Of a stretch of DNA of 64,000 nucleotides, positions 1 to 9,954 are shown one piece after another. Each line of letters begins with the position of its first letter. The first letter of the stretch is position 1. The translations under genes and the position numbers were made by a program. The notes beneath the pieces are model-generated. The model was not told where the DNA came from, did no database searches, and saw only the letters and a program-made list of their open reading frames with translations. Source of the DNA: Solilutibacter tolerans (GTDB lineage: Bacteria; Pseudomonadota; Gammaproteobacteria; Xanthomonadales; Xanthomonadaceae); assembly GCF_900155935.1 (NCBI RefSeq), contig NZ_FTLW01000001.1, forward strand, positions 1 to 64,000, in the 5' to 3' direction.

Positions 1-90
1 AGGTTCATCCGGGGCTCCTGGAGGGGTGGCTGATTCGCACCTCCAGTCTTCCGGGATCACCCCGGATGAACAACCTACTGAGAGATCACA
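1..90 (-). mobile_element. Terminal 5' end of an IS481-family element (left copy, continues off window)
   Basis: These 90 bases are identical to 5371-5460. By comparison with that copy, bases 6-8 are the start codon (minus strand) of an IS481-type transposase whose body lies left of the window. The outer end (minus strand) begins TGTGATCTCTCAG and abuts GCTAGT. IS481 is known to insert at NCTAGN, so this fits a genuine insertion boundary at about base 90/91. Whether the element off the left edge is intact cannot be seen. Confidence 0.75.
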
Positions 91-172
91 GCTAGTCCGG
101 GTGTCGCACCGGTTGCTGGGGGAGCGTTGACCGGCCCGCGAGCCGCCATTTCAACCCCCAGCGCCCGGCAGG

Positions 173-856
173 CTATTGGGTGAAGGTGACCTTGCCGGTA
201 TCCATTGCGTACATGGCGCCGACGATCCTGATGTCGCCGCCTTTCTCCATCTCGGACAGGATGGCGCTTTCGGCGCGCACCCGCTCGACCGCCAGCCTAA
301 CGTTCTGCTCGGCAACCCACCGCACGTAATCGACGTTTCCGCTGGTCCGTTCGCCTTCGAAGCCTTCGGCTATCAGCGTGGCCGGCCGGATCTTGCCCAG
401 AAGCGCCGTGATATGACCCATCTCGACGCCGTCGATCGCGCCCATGACCGCGCCGCAAAGCTCGTGCCCCATCACAACCACAAGCTTGGCGCCCGCGACC
501 TTGCAGGCGAACTCCATGCTGCCCAGGATATCGACGTTGACGGTGTTGCCCGCCACCCGCGCCACGAACATGTCGCCGATGCCGCGATCGAAGACGTCCT
601 CAACGGGAATGCGCGAGTCCAGGCAGGACAGCACCACCGCCTTCGGATACTGACCGGCGACCGCCCGGCGGATCTGTTCATTGTGATTGCGGAGGGTAAC
701 CTCGCCTCTGACGAAGCGCTCGTTGCCCTCCTTGAGCAAGGCGATGACCATGTCCGGCGTCAGGCCGGCCTGTTCCTCCTTGGTGAGCACCTTCTCGACC
801 AGGCCGTGCTTTTCTGCCTGACCACCTTCGGAAGTCGTCTGCATCGCGTTCTCCAT
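173..856 (-). CDS. Beta-class carbonic anhydrase
   Basis: Interconverts CO2 and bicarbonate in the cytoplasm; 227 residues. The beta-class zinc site is visible: SCLDSR (Cys and the Asp-Arg dyad near residues 78-82) and GHELCG (His and Cys near 131-134). The ATG at 856 is chosen; an in-frame TTG at 862 would overlap the stop of the upstream SulP gene by one base. The tight spacing to the SulP transporter means co-transcription, and pairing of SulP bicarbonate transporters with carbonic anhydrase is a recurrent arrangement, so a role in bicarbonate supply or pH control is inferred. It sits in the block flanked by IS481 ends and may have been acquired. Confidence 0.93.
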   Translation of the reverse strand: MENAMQTTSEGGQAEKHGLVEKVLTKEEQAGLTPDMVIALLKEGNERFVRGEVTLRNHNEQIRRAVAGQYPKAVVLSCLDSRIPVEDVFDRGIGDMFVARVAGNTVNVDILGSMEFACKVAGAKLVVVMGHELCGAVMGAIDGVEMGHITALLGKIRPATLIAEGFEGERTSGNVDYVRWVAEQNVRLAVERVRAESAILSEMEKGGDIRIVGAMYAMDTGKVTFTQ

Positions 857-858
857 CG

Positions 859-2556
859 TCAAGTCACCCCGATGGCGACGTTGGACCGTTCATTCTGGCG
901 AGTTGTCGCCCTGCGCCGCGTCAACCAGGCGCTCAGGGACTCCATGTCGGCAAACACCAGGTCTTCGCTGATCAGGTCGGGAACGATCCTCAGGTCTCGC
1001 AACATGGCGAGAGGCTGTTCTCGAACGCCGGTAAGAGCAAGCTCGGCGCCTCTTCGGCGCAGGTCTAAAGCAACGTGTTCCAGCGCGTAAAGCCCCGATT
1101 GATCGACGTAAGGGACCTCCTCCATGCGGATCACGAGCATGGCGGCGCTCGCATCGATCGCGCCCGCCATGTCCTGGAACCGCGATGCGGAGCCGAAGAA
1201 GAGCGGCCCGTACATGTGCTTGATATAGATCTGGCCGGGATGCGCCCCGAGTGTCTTTTCCTCGTCGGCCCAGGGCTCGTCGGTGAGTTCGGCGACATGG
1301 GAGTTGGCTTCCGTCAGGTCGCTCATCTTCTTCATGAACAGAATACTGGCCAGAACCACGCCGACGGCGACAGCATGGATGAGGTTTCCGAACACGGTCA
1401 TAGCCATGACGATGAGCAGCACGGCGGCGTCGGCGCGAGGGATGCGAGCGAGATGCCGCAAACCCTTGTAATCGATGATGGACAGGCCGACCGGTATGAG
1501 GAGGCCGGCGAGCACGCTCAGGGGAATGTAAGCGGCGAAGCGGCCAAGTCCCAACAGCACGGCCAGCAGGAACAGGCCATGCACGACGCCCGATAACCGG
1601 GTCGTCCCGCCCGCGTTGATGTTAACCACCGTGCCCTTCGTGGCCCCAGCGCCCGGGATGCCGCCGAAAACGGCCGCGACGCTGTTCCCGATTCCCTGTC
1701 CGATCAGTTCACGCCGGCTATCGTGTTTGGTCTTGGTGATATTGTCAGCGATGACCGATGTCAGCAGCGAGTCGATCGACCCCAGCAAAGCCAAGGTGAT
1801 ACCGAATCCCATCACGAGCACGTAATGCTCGGGTGACACCGACAGAATCTGGCCCACTTGCACCGCGGGAATGGCGTTGGGAATAGCGCCCACGTTGGGA
1901 ACATCAAGCCGTCCGGCGACGGCGACCAACGTCCCCGTGAGGAGAGCCACGAGCACAGCGGGCACCGCTTTGGTAACGCGCGGAAACAGGTAGAAAACCG
2001 CCACGGTGATCGCACCCAGCATCACCGCGCTCCAGTTCACGGCGGCAATGGGTTCGGCAATGCGCGTGAAGACCTCCGACGGCGATTTTGGCGAAGCCGA
2101 GCCGAGAAATGGCCATAGCTGCAGCACGATAATGATCAGTCCGACGCCGCTCATGAAGCCTGAGACGACCGGATAAGGAAAGAATTTGACGTATCTGCCG
2201 ACCCCAACCAGGCCCAGCAGGATCTGCAGGACACCGCCGCACAGGAAAGCGAGCAGCGCGATCCCTAGCCCCGCCTCCAGGCTACCGGTCGTCGCGATGG
2301 CCGTCGCCACGACGGAAGCCGAGACGACCGTCATCGGCCCGGTGGGACCGGAGGCCTGCGTGCGGGTGCCCCCGAGCGCCGCGGCCAGAATCCCGAGCGC
2401 GATCGCCCCGTAGAGGCCGGCGGCCGCCCCCAGCCCCGACTGCACGCCAAACGCCAACGCCAGCGGAAGCGCGATTACCCCCGCCACCAGCCCCCCGGAC
2501 AGGTCGCCCTTCAGGTCTGCGAGTCTATAACCGCCGGGGAGAGTGCGTCCTGTCAT
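859..2556 (-). CDS. SulP-family anion (probably bicarbonate) transporter with STAS domain
   Basis: Membrane protein of about 565 residues. The N-terminal two thirds holds the many hydrophobic helices of the SulP family, starting with the DLKGDLSGGLVAGVIALPLA segment, and the C-terminal part (about residues 440-550) is a STAS domain (VRMEE-like VIRMEEVPYVDQSGLYAL). SulP proteins carry sulfate, bicarbonate or dicarboxylates; substrate cannot be read from sequence, but the directly following carbonic anhydrase argues for bicarbonate. The ATG at 2556 is taken as start because the longer frame begins with TTG at 2589; neither has a strong ribosome binding site, so the start is uncertain. Confidence 0.9.
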   Translation of the reverse strand: MTGRTLPGGYRLADLKGDLSGGLVAGVIALPLALAFGVQSGLGAAAGLYGAIALGILAAALGGTRTQASGPTGPMTVVSASVVATAIATTGSLEAGLGIALLAFLCGGVLQILLGLVGVGRYVKFFPYPVVSGFMSGVGLIIIVLQLWPFLGSASPKSPSEVFTRIAEPIAAVNWSAVMLGAITVAVFYLFPRVTKAVPAVLVALLTGTLVAVAGRLDVPNVGAIPNAIPAVQVGQILSVSPEHYVLVMGFGITLALLGSIDSLLTSVIADNITKTKHDSRRELIGQGIGNSVAAVFGGIPGAGATKGTVVNINAGGTTRLSGVVHGLFLLAVLLGLGRFAAYIPLSVLAGLLIPVGLSIIDYKGLRHLARIPRADAAVLLIVMAMTVFGNLIHAVAVGVVLASILFMKKMSDLTEANSHVAELTDEPWADEEKTLGAHPGQIYIKHMYGPLFFGSASRFQDMAGAIDASAAMLVIRMEEVPYVDQSGLYALEHVALDLRRRGAELALTGVREQPLAMLRDLRIVPDLISEDLVFADMESLSAWLTRRRATTRQNERSNVAIGVT

Positions 2557-2775
2557 ATCGCGTTGGGCTACTAGGGTGTGATCCCACAAGTTGGATTCGA
2601 TGAAGTCGGCCTGCTCACTTTAGGCTCATTCGCCTCGGTTTCACAAGCTAACAAATAGCGCCGGGCCATTGAAGCCTGCGTGCCGCGCGTACGATCCGAG
2701 TCTCGAAGATCGATGCTGTTCGCCGTTTGCGATGGCTGTCAGTCTCTTACCAGAGCGAACTAGGGTTCGGACTCA

Positions 2776-3280
2776 TTAGAGCCGCCATGTGACGAAGGCG
2801 GCGATGGCGATGGTGGCCATGAAGGTCTTGATATTGCGGCCGAAGCGTGTCAGCCATGTGCGCAAGGCGTTGCTGTCGTAGCCCTTGTCCGCGACCAGAT
2901 ACTCCGATGGCGGCACGGCATTGATCGCCAGCATGGCGACCTTGGCGTCATGCGTGTTGCCGGGCGTCAGCAGGAGGACGTGGGGGCGGCCCTTTTCATC
3001 GCAGACGGCGTGGAGCTTGGTATTCCTTCCGCCTTTGGTGATGCCGATACCATGAGCCAAGGCCCCCCTTTTGCGCCTCCGGCAGTGCGGTGGACCTTGA
3101 TGCAGGAGCTGTCGATAAACAGCCTGGCGGGCACGCCTTCCACCCCGGCAAGGCTGGCAAAGATACGCTCCCAGACACTGCGCTCGGCCCCGCGCCGGAA
3201 CCGATTGTAGAGCGTCTTCTTTGGCCCGTAGACATGTTCCGGGCAGTCGCTCCAGCGGCCGCCGCTCGTAGGGAGTTTGC
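2776..3280 (-). pseudogene. Decayed IS5-family transposase fragment
   Basis: Two overlapping minus-strand frames together show IS5-type transposase blocks: PEHVYGPKKTLYNRF, FIDSSCIKVHRTAGGAKGG in one frame, then GITKGGRNTKLHAV and VADKGYDSNALR in another, ending FMATIAIAAFVTW. The N-terminus is missing, there is a frameshift near 3050, and about 60 residues normally found between KGYDSN and the C-terminus (including the catalytic Glu region) are deleted. It is therefore inactive. It ends against the stop codon of the downstream antiporter gene, marking a recombination junction. A candidate outer end lies near 2760 (GGTTCGGACTCATTA). Confidence 0.85.
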
Positions 3281-4294
3281 CTAGGCGGCCAACAGCCAAA
3301 CCACGTAGGCCACGTACAGCCCGACGAAGGCAGCCCCTTCAGCGCGGCTGATCCTTTGGCCTGTCCAGGCGAACAACACAAGTAACACGGAGGCGGCGAG
3401 CATAATTGGCATGTCTAACTGCGCAATCCGTTGGGGGACAGGCGTCGGCGCGATCAGCGCGGTGATGCCGCCGATGCCAAGCGCGTTGTAGATGCTGGAA
3501 CCGAGCACGTTTCCCAGCGCGACGTCCGCCTGCCGGCGAATGGCGGCCACCACCGAAGTGACGAGCTCGGGCAACGAAGTTCCGACCGCGACAATGGTCA
3601 GGCCGATCACCGCTTCGGACAGCCCCGCCACGCGCGCGAGTTCGACCGCGCCCTCGACCAGGAACTGACCGCCGAAGATGATCGCGACGAGCCCCGCGAC
3701 GGCCGTGGCGACGGGAACGAGCCACGCGAGGACGCCGTGTCCATGCGGCGGCGCGGGGCGAAGCCCGGGATCGACGCCTTCGGCGGCTTCGGCCTTCTCG
3801 AATGCCGCCGTGTGGTCGCCCGCGCCGGCCGCTGCCGTGCGCTCCTGCCGGTAGGCGTAAACCATGTAGAGGACGAGGAAGAGTACGAAGGCGGCGCCCA
3901 CCCACCGCTCGAGCCCGACGGTCCAACCGGCGGCCGAGAACAGCAGCGCCACGATGACCACGAAAAGCCCGTCGCGCTTCAGCGCATTCCTCTGCACGGC
4001 CAAGGGGAAGATCAGGGCCGACAAGCCCAGGATCAGCAGGATGTTGGCGATGTTCGACCCGATGATGTTGCCGACCGCGATGCCGGGCGAGCCGATCAGC
4101 GCCGCCTGCACGCTGGTCACCAGCTCGGGCGTCGACGTTCCGAAGCCGACCAGCGTGAGGCCGATGAGCAGGGGCGATATGCCCACCCGCTCGGCGAGCC
4201 GGACTGAGCCGCGCACCAGCAGTTCGCCACCCAGGATAAGCAGCGCGAGACCGCCGATCAGAAGAAGTGCAATGTTCAAGCGCCATCCCTCCAT
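3281..4294 (-). CDS. Calcium/sodium antiporter, CaCA superfamily (YrbG-like)
   Basis: Inner-membrane cation exchanger of 337 residues with the duplicated alpha-repeat of the CaCA superfamily: VGFGTSTPELVTSV with GNIIGSNIANILL in the first half and VAVGTSLPELVTSVVAA with GNVLGSSIYNALG in the second. A polar linker of about 50 residues separates two sets of hydrophobic helices. The ATG at 4294 is chosen because family homology begins there; the frame stays open far upstream without homology. Its 3' end directly abuts the IS5 fragment but the protein itself ends normally. Neighbouring universal stress and bicarbonate genes suggest an ion/pH stress cargo; that is inference. Confidence 0.92.
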   Translation of the reverse strand: MEGWRLNIALLLIGGLALLILGGELLVRGSVRLAERVGISPLLIGLTLVGFGTSTPELVTSVQAALIGSPGIAVGNIIGSNIANILLILGLSALIFPLAVQRNALKRDGLFVVIVALLFSAAGWTVGLERWVGAAFVLFLVLYMVYAYRQERTAAAGAGDHTAAFEKAEAAEGVDPGLRPAPPHGHGVLAWLVPVATAVAGLVAIIFGGQFLVEGAVELARVAGLSEAVIGLTIVAVGTSLPELVTSVVAAIRRQADVALGNVLGSSIYNALGIGGITALIAPTPVPQRIAQLDMPIMLAASVLLVLFAWTGQRISRAEGAAFVGLYVAYVVWLLAA

Positions 4295-4607
4295 GCGCCA
4301 ACCGTCACCGGACCTTAGCGCAGAGCCGCGTGGCACTCCACTACCTGTTAGCCCCTCCAGCATAGTGCGGAACCTTGGACCCACGATCTCAACCGCCTGG
4401 TCGCGCCAGGCGCTGCCCGTTGGCTTGATTGTGTCAACGCACGCGGTTAATACGCTGAATTGTGTGCCCAGCATGTGTGAATATCCGAGCCAGACCCCAA
4501 GTTTCAAATCTGGAAGCCGCTCCGGCCGTCCGTGCAGAGACTCCAGGCCGCGAGAGCAAGCGCCGTCTGGGACCGGCATGGGGCCTAGATTTTGAGAAGG
4601 GGATGCC
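4295..4607. other. Intergenic region between divergent antiporter and stress-protein genes
   Basis: No supported gene is seen. It separates two divergently transcribed genes, so promoters for both should be here, but no convincing -35/-10 pair stands out. Confidence 0.5.
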
Positions 4608-5249
4608 GTGCCAAACTCGATATTGTTGGCCTCCGACCTGACCTCCCGCACGGATCGGGCGCTGGAGCGATGTGAACTGCTCGGACTCCCCTTCACGATC
4701 GCGCATGTCGTGGCAGGCGAGGAACCACTCACCGAAACGCTACGGGGTCGCTTGCACGACATCGCACGCGAGGATTCGGGCGATGCGCACGGGGTTGCGG
4801 AAATCCTGATCGTAAGCGGCTCGGTTCCCGAAACGCTTGCTCGTCTCGCGGCGGAGCGCGGGTGCAGCCTGATCGCCACGGGTATTGCCAGCTTCGACAG
4901 TCCGAAAGACTACATACTCGGAACCACGGTCGATTTCCTGGTCAGGAGAGCGGACGTCCCGATCCTCGTGGTGAAGCGCAAGCCGCGGCGCCATTACCGC
5001 TCTCTGGTCGTCGCCACGGACTTCTCATCTTGCTCGCATCGCGCTTTGGAGGCCGCGGCCCATCTGCTCCCCCAGGCGCAGATCCGTCTCCTTCATGCCT
5101 TCCGGCCTCCGTTTCCAACGCGGCTCGATTCCGACGAGACGATCCCCTACATTCGCAATGAGCGGGAGCGGGAGATGCAGGCTTTTGTAGCCGCCTTACC
5201 TTCGGCTTTGCGCGAGCGTGTCGAGCCGGAGGTGGTCGTGGCCCCGCTT

Positions 5250-5460
5250 GTAAGCGGTTCTGACGCTCACGCCCGCGGCATGCGCTGCCTCCTCGACCCG
5301 CAGGCCATGGTTGATCACTCGCTCCACAAGCAAGGCTCGACCGCGAGGCGTAAGACGGGCATGTTTATGCAGGTTCATCCGGGGCTCCTGGAGGGGTGGC
5401 TGATTCGCACCTCCAGTCTTCCGGGATCACCCCGGATGAACAACCTACTGAGAGATCACA
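5250..5460 (-). mobile_element. IS481-family remnant (5' end plus first codons of transposase)
   Basis: The minus strand from 5378 encodes the conserved start of IS481 transposases (MNLHKHARLTPRGRALLVER followed by a helix-turn-helix, AAHAAGVSVRTAYK) and loses homology after the YK near 5250, where the universal stress gene begins. Only about 211 bp of the element remain. Its outer end reads TGTGATCTCTCAG and abuts CCTAGT, matching the NCTAGN target known for IS481. It is a truncated copy in the same orientation as the one at the left window edge. Confidence 0.85.
5371..5460 (+). repeat. 90-bp direct repeat of bases 1-90
   Basis: All 90 positions match bases 1-90. The identity ends exactly at the element's tip: the next base is c here and g at 91, then both continue CTAGT. 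The two copies bracket the carbonic anhydrase/SulP/antiporter/Usp block in direct orientation, so homologous recombination between them would delete that block as a circle. Confidence 0.97.
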
Positions 5461-5461
5461 C

Positions 5462-8400
5462 CTAGTGGAAGTCACGACTAGGCATCCGGACCCCACTCAA
5501 CAACGCTCCATAGTCCTCCATCCGCTGCACGATTAAATGCTGGACTCCGTCGACTCGCTCAAGCCGCGCTTCGATACCCATCAGCTGGCTATCCAAGAGC
5601 ACATGACGCTGCCGTTCTGCCGTGTGTTGCCACACCACGGCGTTGACCATGCCATCCTCATCTTCAAGCGTGAGGAAGGTAACGCCACCGGCGGTCTCCG
5701 GACGTTGTCGTAAACGCACCAACCCGGCAAATCGAATGCGCCTGCCGTGTGGGAGTTTTACCAACTCCGACGAACGAACGCACCTGCGCTCCCTCAGTTG
5801 GCCGCGTATCAAGCTGATGGGATGCTGGCCCAGCGTCATGCCTACGGAGCTGTAATCCGCCACCATGTCCTCGCCAACGGAAGGCATGGGTATCCGGATC
5901 TGGGTCTCCGGGGTCGCGCGGGTGGTGTCGAACAGCGGCAGGCTGGCCTCGACCCCTGACACGGCCCACCGTGCCTTGTGTCGATGCCCAGCTAGGGCTT
6001 TGAGCGCACCGGCATCGGCGAGCAGCCCCTGATGGCGTCGGTCCATTTGGCTTCGTTGGGACATGTCGGCAACATCGATGAAGGGTTGCCTGCCGCGAGC
6101 AGCCAGTAGTTGCTCAGCCATATCGCCCTTGAATCCCTTGATTAGGCGAAGCCCGAGCCTGATCTCAGGGTTCCCTGACGCGTCCCCACGGGGAAACTCC
6201 AATGTGCAATCCCAGTCGCTGTATCGCACATCCACCGGCCTGACCCCAATGCCATGCCGACGTGCGTCCTGGATGATCTGGTCGGGCGTATAGAACCCGA
6301 GCGGCATGCTGTTGATCAGGCTGACTGCGAAGGCTGCGGGTTCATGGCATTTGAGCCAGCAGCTAGCATAGGTGATGAGGGCGAAGCTCGCGGCATGGGA
6401 CTCGGGGAAGCCATAGTGGCCAAACCCCTTAATGCGTTCGAAGAGTGTCTCGGCATAATCAGTGCTGTAGCCGCGTTCCAGCATGCCGACGAGCAATTTG
6501 TCCCGATGTGGCTCCAACCCACCGCGTCGCTTCCATGCCGCCATCGAACGACGAAGCTGATCAGCTTCACCTGGCGTGAAGCCAGCGGCATCAATGGCCA
6601 ACTGCATGACCTGCTCTTGAAACAATGGAACACCCAGCGTCCGCTCGAAGATGTGCTTGAGCTGCGGTGGATAGTCGACGACTTCTTCACCGCGCCGACG
6701 ACGCAAATAGGGGTGCACCATGTCCCCTTGGATCGGGCCAGGGCGAACGATGGCCACCTCGATCACGAGGTCATAGAAGCAGCGCGGTTGTATGCGGGGC
6801 AGCATCGACATCTGTGCCCGGCTTTCGATCTGGAAAACGCCGAGCGTGTCGGCTTGGCAAATCATGTCGTAGGTGGCGGGGTCTTCGGCCGGGATGGTGG
6901 CCAAGGCGAGGTCCTGTCGCCCAGTGTCGCGTAGCAACTCCATTGTCTTGCGAACTGCCGTGAGCATCCCGAGGGCAAGGCAATCGACTTTCAACAGACC
7001 CAGCGTATCGAGGTCATCCTTGTCCCACTGGATGACGGTGCGATCTGCCATCGCGGCGTTCTCCACAGGCACCAAGGTATGTAGGGGCGCATCGCTGATG
7101 ACGAAACCGCCTGGATGCTGTGACAAGTGGCGAGGCATGCGCAACAGCTCGCGGGTCAGTGCGATGACGCGTCGCATGATCGGCGTGTCCGGATCGAAGC
7201 CCGCCTCACGCAGGTGAGTATCGACGGGCTCGCCTTCCCAATAGTTCATCGTCCCCGCGAGCGTGTTGACCTGGTCGGGCGGCAGCCCCAGCGCCTTCGC
7301 CACATCACGAATAGCGCTACGGCCTTTGTATTCGGTGGCGACGGCGGTGAGCGCCGCGCGCTCGCGTCCGTAACGCTCGAAGATGTATTGGATGACTTCT
7401 TCGCGACGTTCGTGCTCGAAGTCGATATCGATGTCAGGCGGCTCGTTACGCTCGCGGGACAGGAACCGCTCGAACAACAGGTTGATGCGGGCCGGGTCGA
7501 CCTCGGTGACCCCAACCGCAAAGCACACGGCAGAGTTGGCCGCCGAGCCTCGCCCTTGACACAAGATGCCGCGGCTGCGGGCGAAGCGAACGATGTCCTG
7601 TACGGTCAGGAAGTAGCTTTCGAACTTCAGCTCAGCGATTAATGACAGCTCGTGCTCGATCTGTGCACGCACGCGCTCCGTCACGCCATTCGGCCAACGC
7701 CAGCGAGCACCTTCCTCGGTCAGGTGGCGCAACCATGTCGTGGGCGTGTGTCCATCGGGTACGAGTTCCTTGGGGTAGGTGTACTGCAATTGGTCCAAGG
7801 TGAAGCTGCAACGCGCTGCGATTGAAATTGTCTCGGCTAGCAGGAGAGCGGGATACCGCTCGGCGAGTATCGATCGAGTGCGCAGATGGCGCTCGCCGTT
7901 CTGAAAGAGACGCCAACCCGCTTCGGCCACGGTGCATCGATGGCGAATGGCAGTCATGGTGTCCTGCAAAGCGCGCCGCCCGCGGACGTGCATGTGTACG
8001 TCACCAGTGGCCACCATCGATAGGTTGTGGGTGCGCGACCAATGCAATCGCTGGGCATAACGGGCTGCATCACCAGCTTGGCGGTGTTGGGGCACGGCCA
8101 GCCACAAGCGATTCTCGAAGCATGTTTTCAACCAGTCGATATCTTGATCAGCGTCAGGGCTTGGCTCGATCAACAGGCAGAGAAGTCCGGGCATGGGCTC
8201 GGAAAAATCCGAGGTGAGCGTCAGGTATTGCCCCTTCTTAGCGCGTCGCCGGGAAACGGTGATCAGCTGGCATAGCGCTTGGTAACCAGCGATTGATTCG
8301 CAGAGCAGCACGATCTTGGGACCATCCTTGATCTGAAACTCTGCACCCACGATTAGCGGTACTTCGTACTTTCGTGACGCTTCAAAGGCACGCACGATGC

Positions 8401-8545
8401 CGGCGAGAGAGCATTCGTCGGTGATGGCCAACGCCTTGTATCCCAACTTGACAGCGCGGGCGAACAACTCGTTGGCACTGGAGGCGCCGCGTTGGAAGCT
8501 AAAGGCCGATAGGCAATGCAGCTCGGCGTAGTCAGACAAGCTCAT
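5462..8545 (-). CDS. dnaE2: Error-prone DNA polymerase III alpha subunit DnaE2 (ImuC)
   Basis: Translesion polymerase of the ImuA-ImuB-DnaE2 mutasome, 1027 residues. An N-terminal PHP domain ([24 protein letters not shown]) is followed by the polymerase core with catalytic aspartates in [16 protein letters not shown] near residue 372, a helix-hairpin-helix region and an OB fold ([20 protein letters not shown]). It ends with SRDFH, the usual DnaE2 C-terminus, so it is full length. The ATG at 8545 overlaps the imuB stop (ATGA), indicating translational coupling. Its TAG stop is part of the CTAG target occupied by the IS481 remnant, so the insertion lies exactly at the gene end without altering the protein. 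Confidence 0.97.
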   Translation of the reverse strand: MSLSDYAELHCLSAFSFQRGASSANELFARAVKLGYKALAITDECSLAGIVRAFEASRKYEVPLIVGAEFQIKDGPKIVLLCESIAGYQALCQLITVSRRRAKKGQYLTLTSDFSEPMPGLLCLLIEPSPDADQDIDWLKTCFENRLWLAVPQHRQAGDAARYAQRLHWSRTHNLSMVATGDVHMHVRGRRALQDTMTAIRHRCTVAEAGWRLFQNGERHLRTRSILAERYPALLLAETISIAARCSFTLDQLQYTYPKELVPDGHTPTTWLRHLTEEGARWRWPNGVTERVRAQIEHELSLIAELKFESYFLTVQDIVRFARSRGILCQGRGSAANSAVCFAVGVTEVDPARINLLFERFLSRERNEPPDIDIDFEHERREEVIQYIFERYGRERAALTAVATEYKGRSAIRDVAKALGLPPDQVNTLAGTMNYWEGEPVDTHLREAGFDPDTPIMRRVIALTRELLRMPRHLSQHPGGFVISDAPLHTLVPVENAAMADRTVIQWDKDDLDTLGLLKVDCLALGMLTAVRKTMELLRDTGRQDLALATIPAEDPATYDMICQADTLGVFQIESRAQMSMLPRIQPRCFYDLVIEVAIVRPGPIQGDMVHPYLRRRRGEEVVDYPPQLKHIFERTLGVPLFQEQVMQLAIDAAGFTPGEADQLRRSMAAWKRRGGLEPHRDKLLVGMLERGYSTDYAETLFERIKGFGHYGFPESHAASFALITYASCWLKCHEPAAFAVSLINSMPLGFYTPDQIIQDARRHGIGVRPVDVRYSDWDCTLEFPRGDASGNPEIRLGLRLIKGFKGDMAEQLLAARGRQPFIDVADMSQRSQMDRRHQGLLADAGALKALAGHRHKARWAVSGVEASLPLFDTTRATPETQIRIPMPSVGEDMVADYSSVGMTLGQHPISLIRGQLRERRCVRSSELVKLPHGRRIRFAGLVRLRQRPETAGGVTFLTLEDEDGMVNAVVWQHTAERQRHVLLDSQLMGIEARLERVDGVQHLIVQRMEDYGALLSGVRMPSRDFH

Positions 8546-9951
8546 CCGAACCACCCTTGCAGCCAAAGCTCGTCATGGCCTACCACCCGAAACGCCCAAG
8601 CGCGTTGGCCATTACGGGTCAGCACTTTCACGTAGTCACGCCGCACATCGCTGCCATCCCACCAACCGGTCTCGATGCGCTCTGCCTCATCGACCACCTC
8701 ATGGCCGAAGCCGCGCAAGGGAATAGGGTGTGGCAGCAGCCAGGTTGGGCGGGGGGGGAGTTGAGCAACGAACGGCCTGACGTTTTCGACGGGGGTTCTC
8801 GTTGCGCGCTCAGGTCGATGGTCGGCATGCAGTCGGATGCCGTGCACCGCGCCATCACCCAGCCGTGCGCGGAGGCGCTCGCGAAGCTGCTCCCAACCCA
8901 CGGCTTGTGCAGGACGGGTATCGAAGAGATCGCGTGAGATCGGCACGAAGGGTGGCAGGTCATCGGCCACCAAGCGCATGCCGCGGATGCCTTCGGGCAA
9001 TCGCAGTTGTTCCAGTCGGCTACGCGAGAGATCGAACAACTGGCTCGCTTCCCGCTCAGGCGTGAGCAAACCCACTTGCAGGACGCTGTCTGGGTGGCGC
9101 TCATGTTCGAAGTACAGGGCGAACCGCTGGGCACCGCCATCTCGTGAGGACAAGAAGGTCGCGAGGTCGCTGGTCAGGCGGCGAAGGGGGAATAGCAATG
9201 CCTGGCTCGACTCCACTTCGTATTCGAATTCGATGCGGGCCTCGAAGCGATCCGGTGGCTCGAAATAAGGGAGCGGTGGCGTATGCGTGCCACGCAAGGA
9301 ATCCAGATGTTCAAGCACAACGGGCGGAAATCGCCGAACCATGCTCTCGCGAGGGATGGCGAACACTTGCCTCAGTTTTCGCAGGCCGGACCGATGCAAG
9401 GTCTCGGTGACTGACGGAGGTAAGCCACTGCGCTCGACCGGAATCCCTGCGAGTGCTGTAGCCAGTTGGCCGTCATCGAGACCGATGGCGTCATGTACGT
9501 TGACCATAATGCGCGCAGCGAACGGGTTGGGTGCGGCAGCCAGGCGATGACGGAATCCCATTTCGCCCAGTTCCGATGAGAGTCGGCGCCCCAACTGATC
9601 CCAGCCCCCGAACAATGCCCGGCTCGCGCCGATCTCGAGTACCAGTGCATGCTCGAACACCATGCTCACTTGCGAGCTGAACCCGTAAGCCCAGCTCGCC
9701 AGCATCAAACGCGTTTGCGCTTCGAGCTTGGGATCAAACGGCAGTGCGTGGAAGTCTCGGGTGAGTGCATGGGCCGCCGACAACAACATTCCGCGACGCA
9801 ACCCAAGTTGTCTGGCGGACGCATTGACGGCATGCAGCACGCGCCGTTGGCTGGGCCCGCCGATTAGCGCGAGCGGCGCATCGGGGTCGGTTTGCTGTCG
9901 CAACACCGCGTCGAGCGCGAGTTGCGGGAGGAGGAGGCAGATCCAGCGCAT
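8542..9951 (-). CDS. imuB: Y-family polymerase-like mutasome hub ImuB
   Basis: Catalytically inactive Y-family polymerase homologue that links DnaE2, ImuA and the beta clamp. The N-terminus reads [18 protein letters not shown], so the Asp of the canonical DMDxF polymerase motif is replaced, as is typical for ImuB. Later blocks ([27 protein letters not shown]-like region) match the palm and finger region. 469 residues, normal length. It starts 4 bases after the imuA stop and overlaps dnaE2 by 4 bases, so all three are made from one message. Confidence 0.95.
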   Translation of the reverse strand: MRWICLLLPQLALDAVLRQQTDPDAPLALIGGPSQRRVLHAVNASARQLGLRRGMLLSAAHALTRDFHALPFDPKLEAQTRLMLASWAYGFSSQVSMVFEHALVLEIGASRALFGGWDQLGRRLSSELGEMGFRHRLAAAPNPFAARIMVNVHDAIGLDDGQLATALAGIPVERSGLPPSVTETLHRSGLRKLRQVFAIPRESMVRRFPPVVLEHLDSLRGTHTPPLPYFEPPDRFEARIEFEYEVESSQALLFPLRRLTSDLATFLSSRDGGAQRFALYFEHERHPDSVLQVGLLTPEREASQLFDLSRSRLEQLRLPEGIRGMRLVADDLPPFVPISRDLFDTRPAQAVGWEQLRERLRARLGDGAVHGIRLHADHRPERATRTPVENVRPFVAQLPPRPTWLLPHPIPLRGFGHEVVDEAERIETGWWDGSDVRRDYVKVLTRNGQRAWAFRVVGHDELWLQGWFG

Positions 9952-9954
9952 GAC

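Larger units (their letters stand above)
4608..5465 (+). pseudogene. Universal stress protein, 3' end replaced by IS481 sequence
   Basis: Two tandem UspA-type folds are present: residues 1-122 (start NSILLASDLTSRTDRAL, end VDFLVRRADVPILVVKR) and a second beginning at about 128 (YRSLVVATDFSSCSHRAL). The second domain stops near residue 214 (VVVAPLV), well short of its nucleotide-binding C-terminal G-x-G motif. The remaining 70 residues are encoded by the antisense strand of the IS481 remnant and end at a TAG inside the CTAG target. The reading frame stays open, so a chimeric protein could be made, but the second Usp domain is broken. In-frame position of the junction is about base 5250. Confidence 0.85.
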
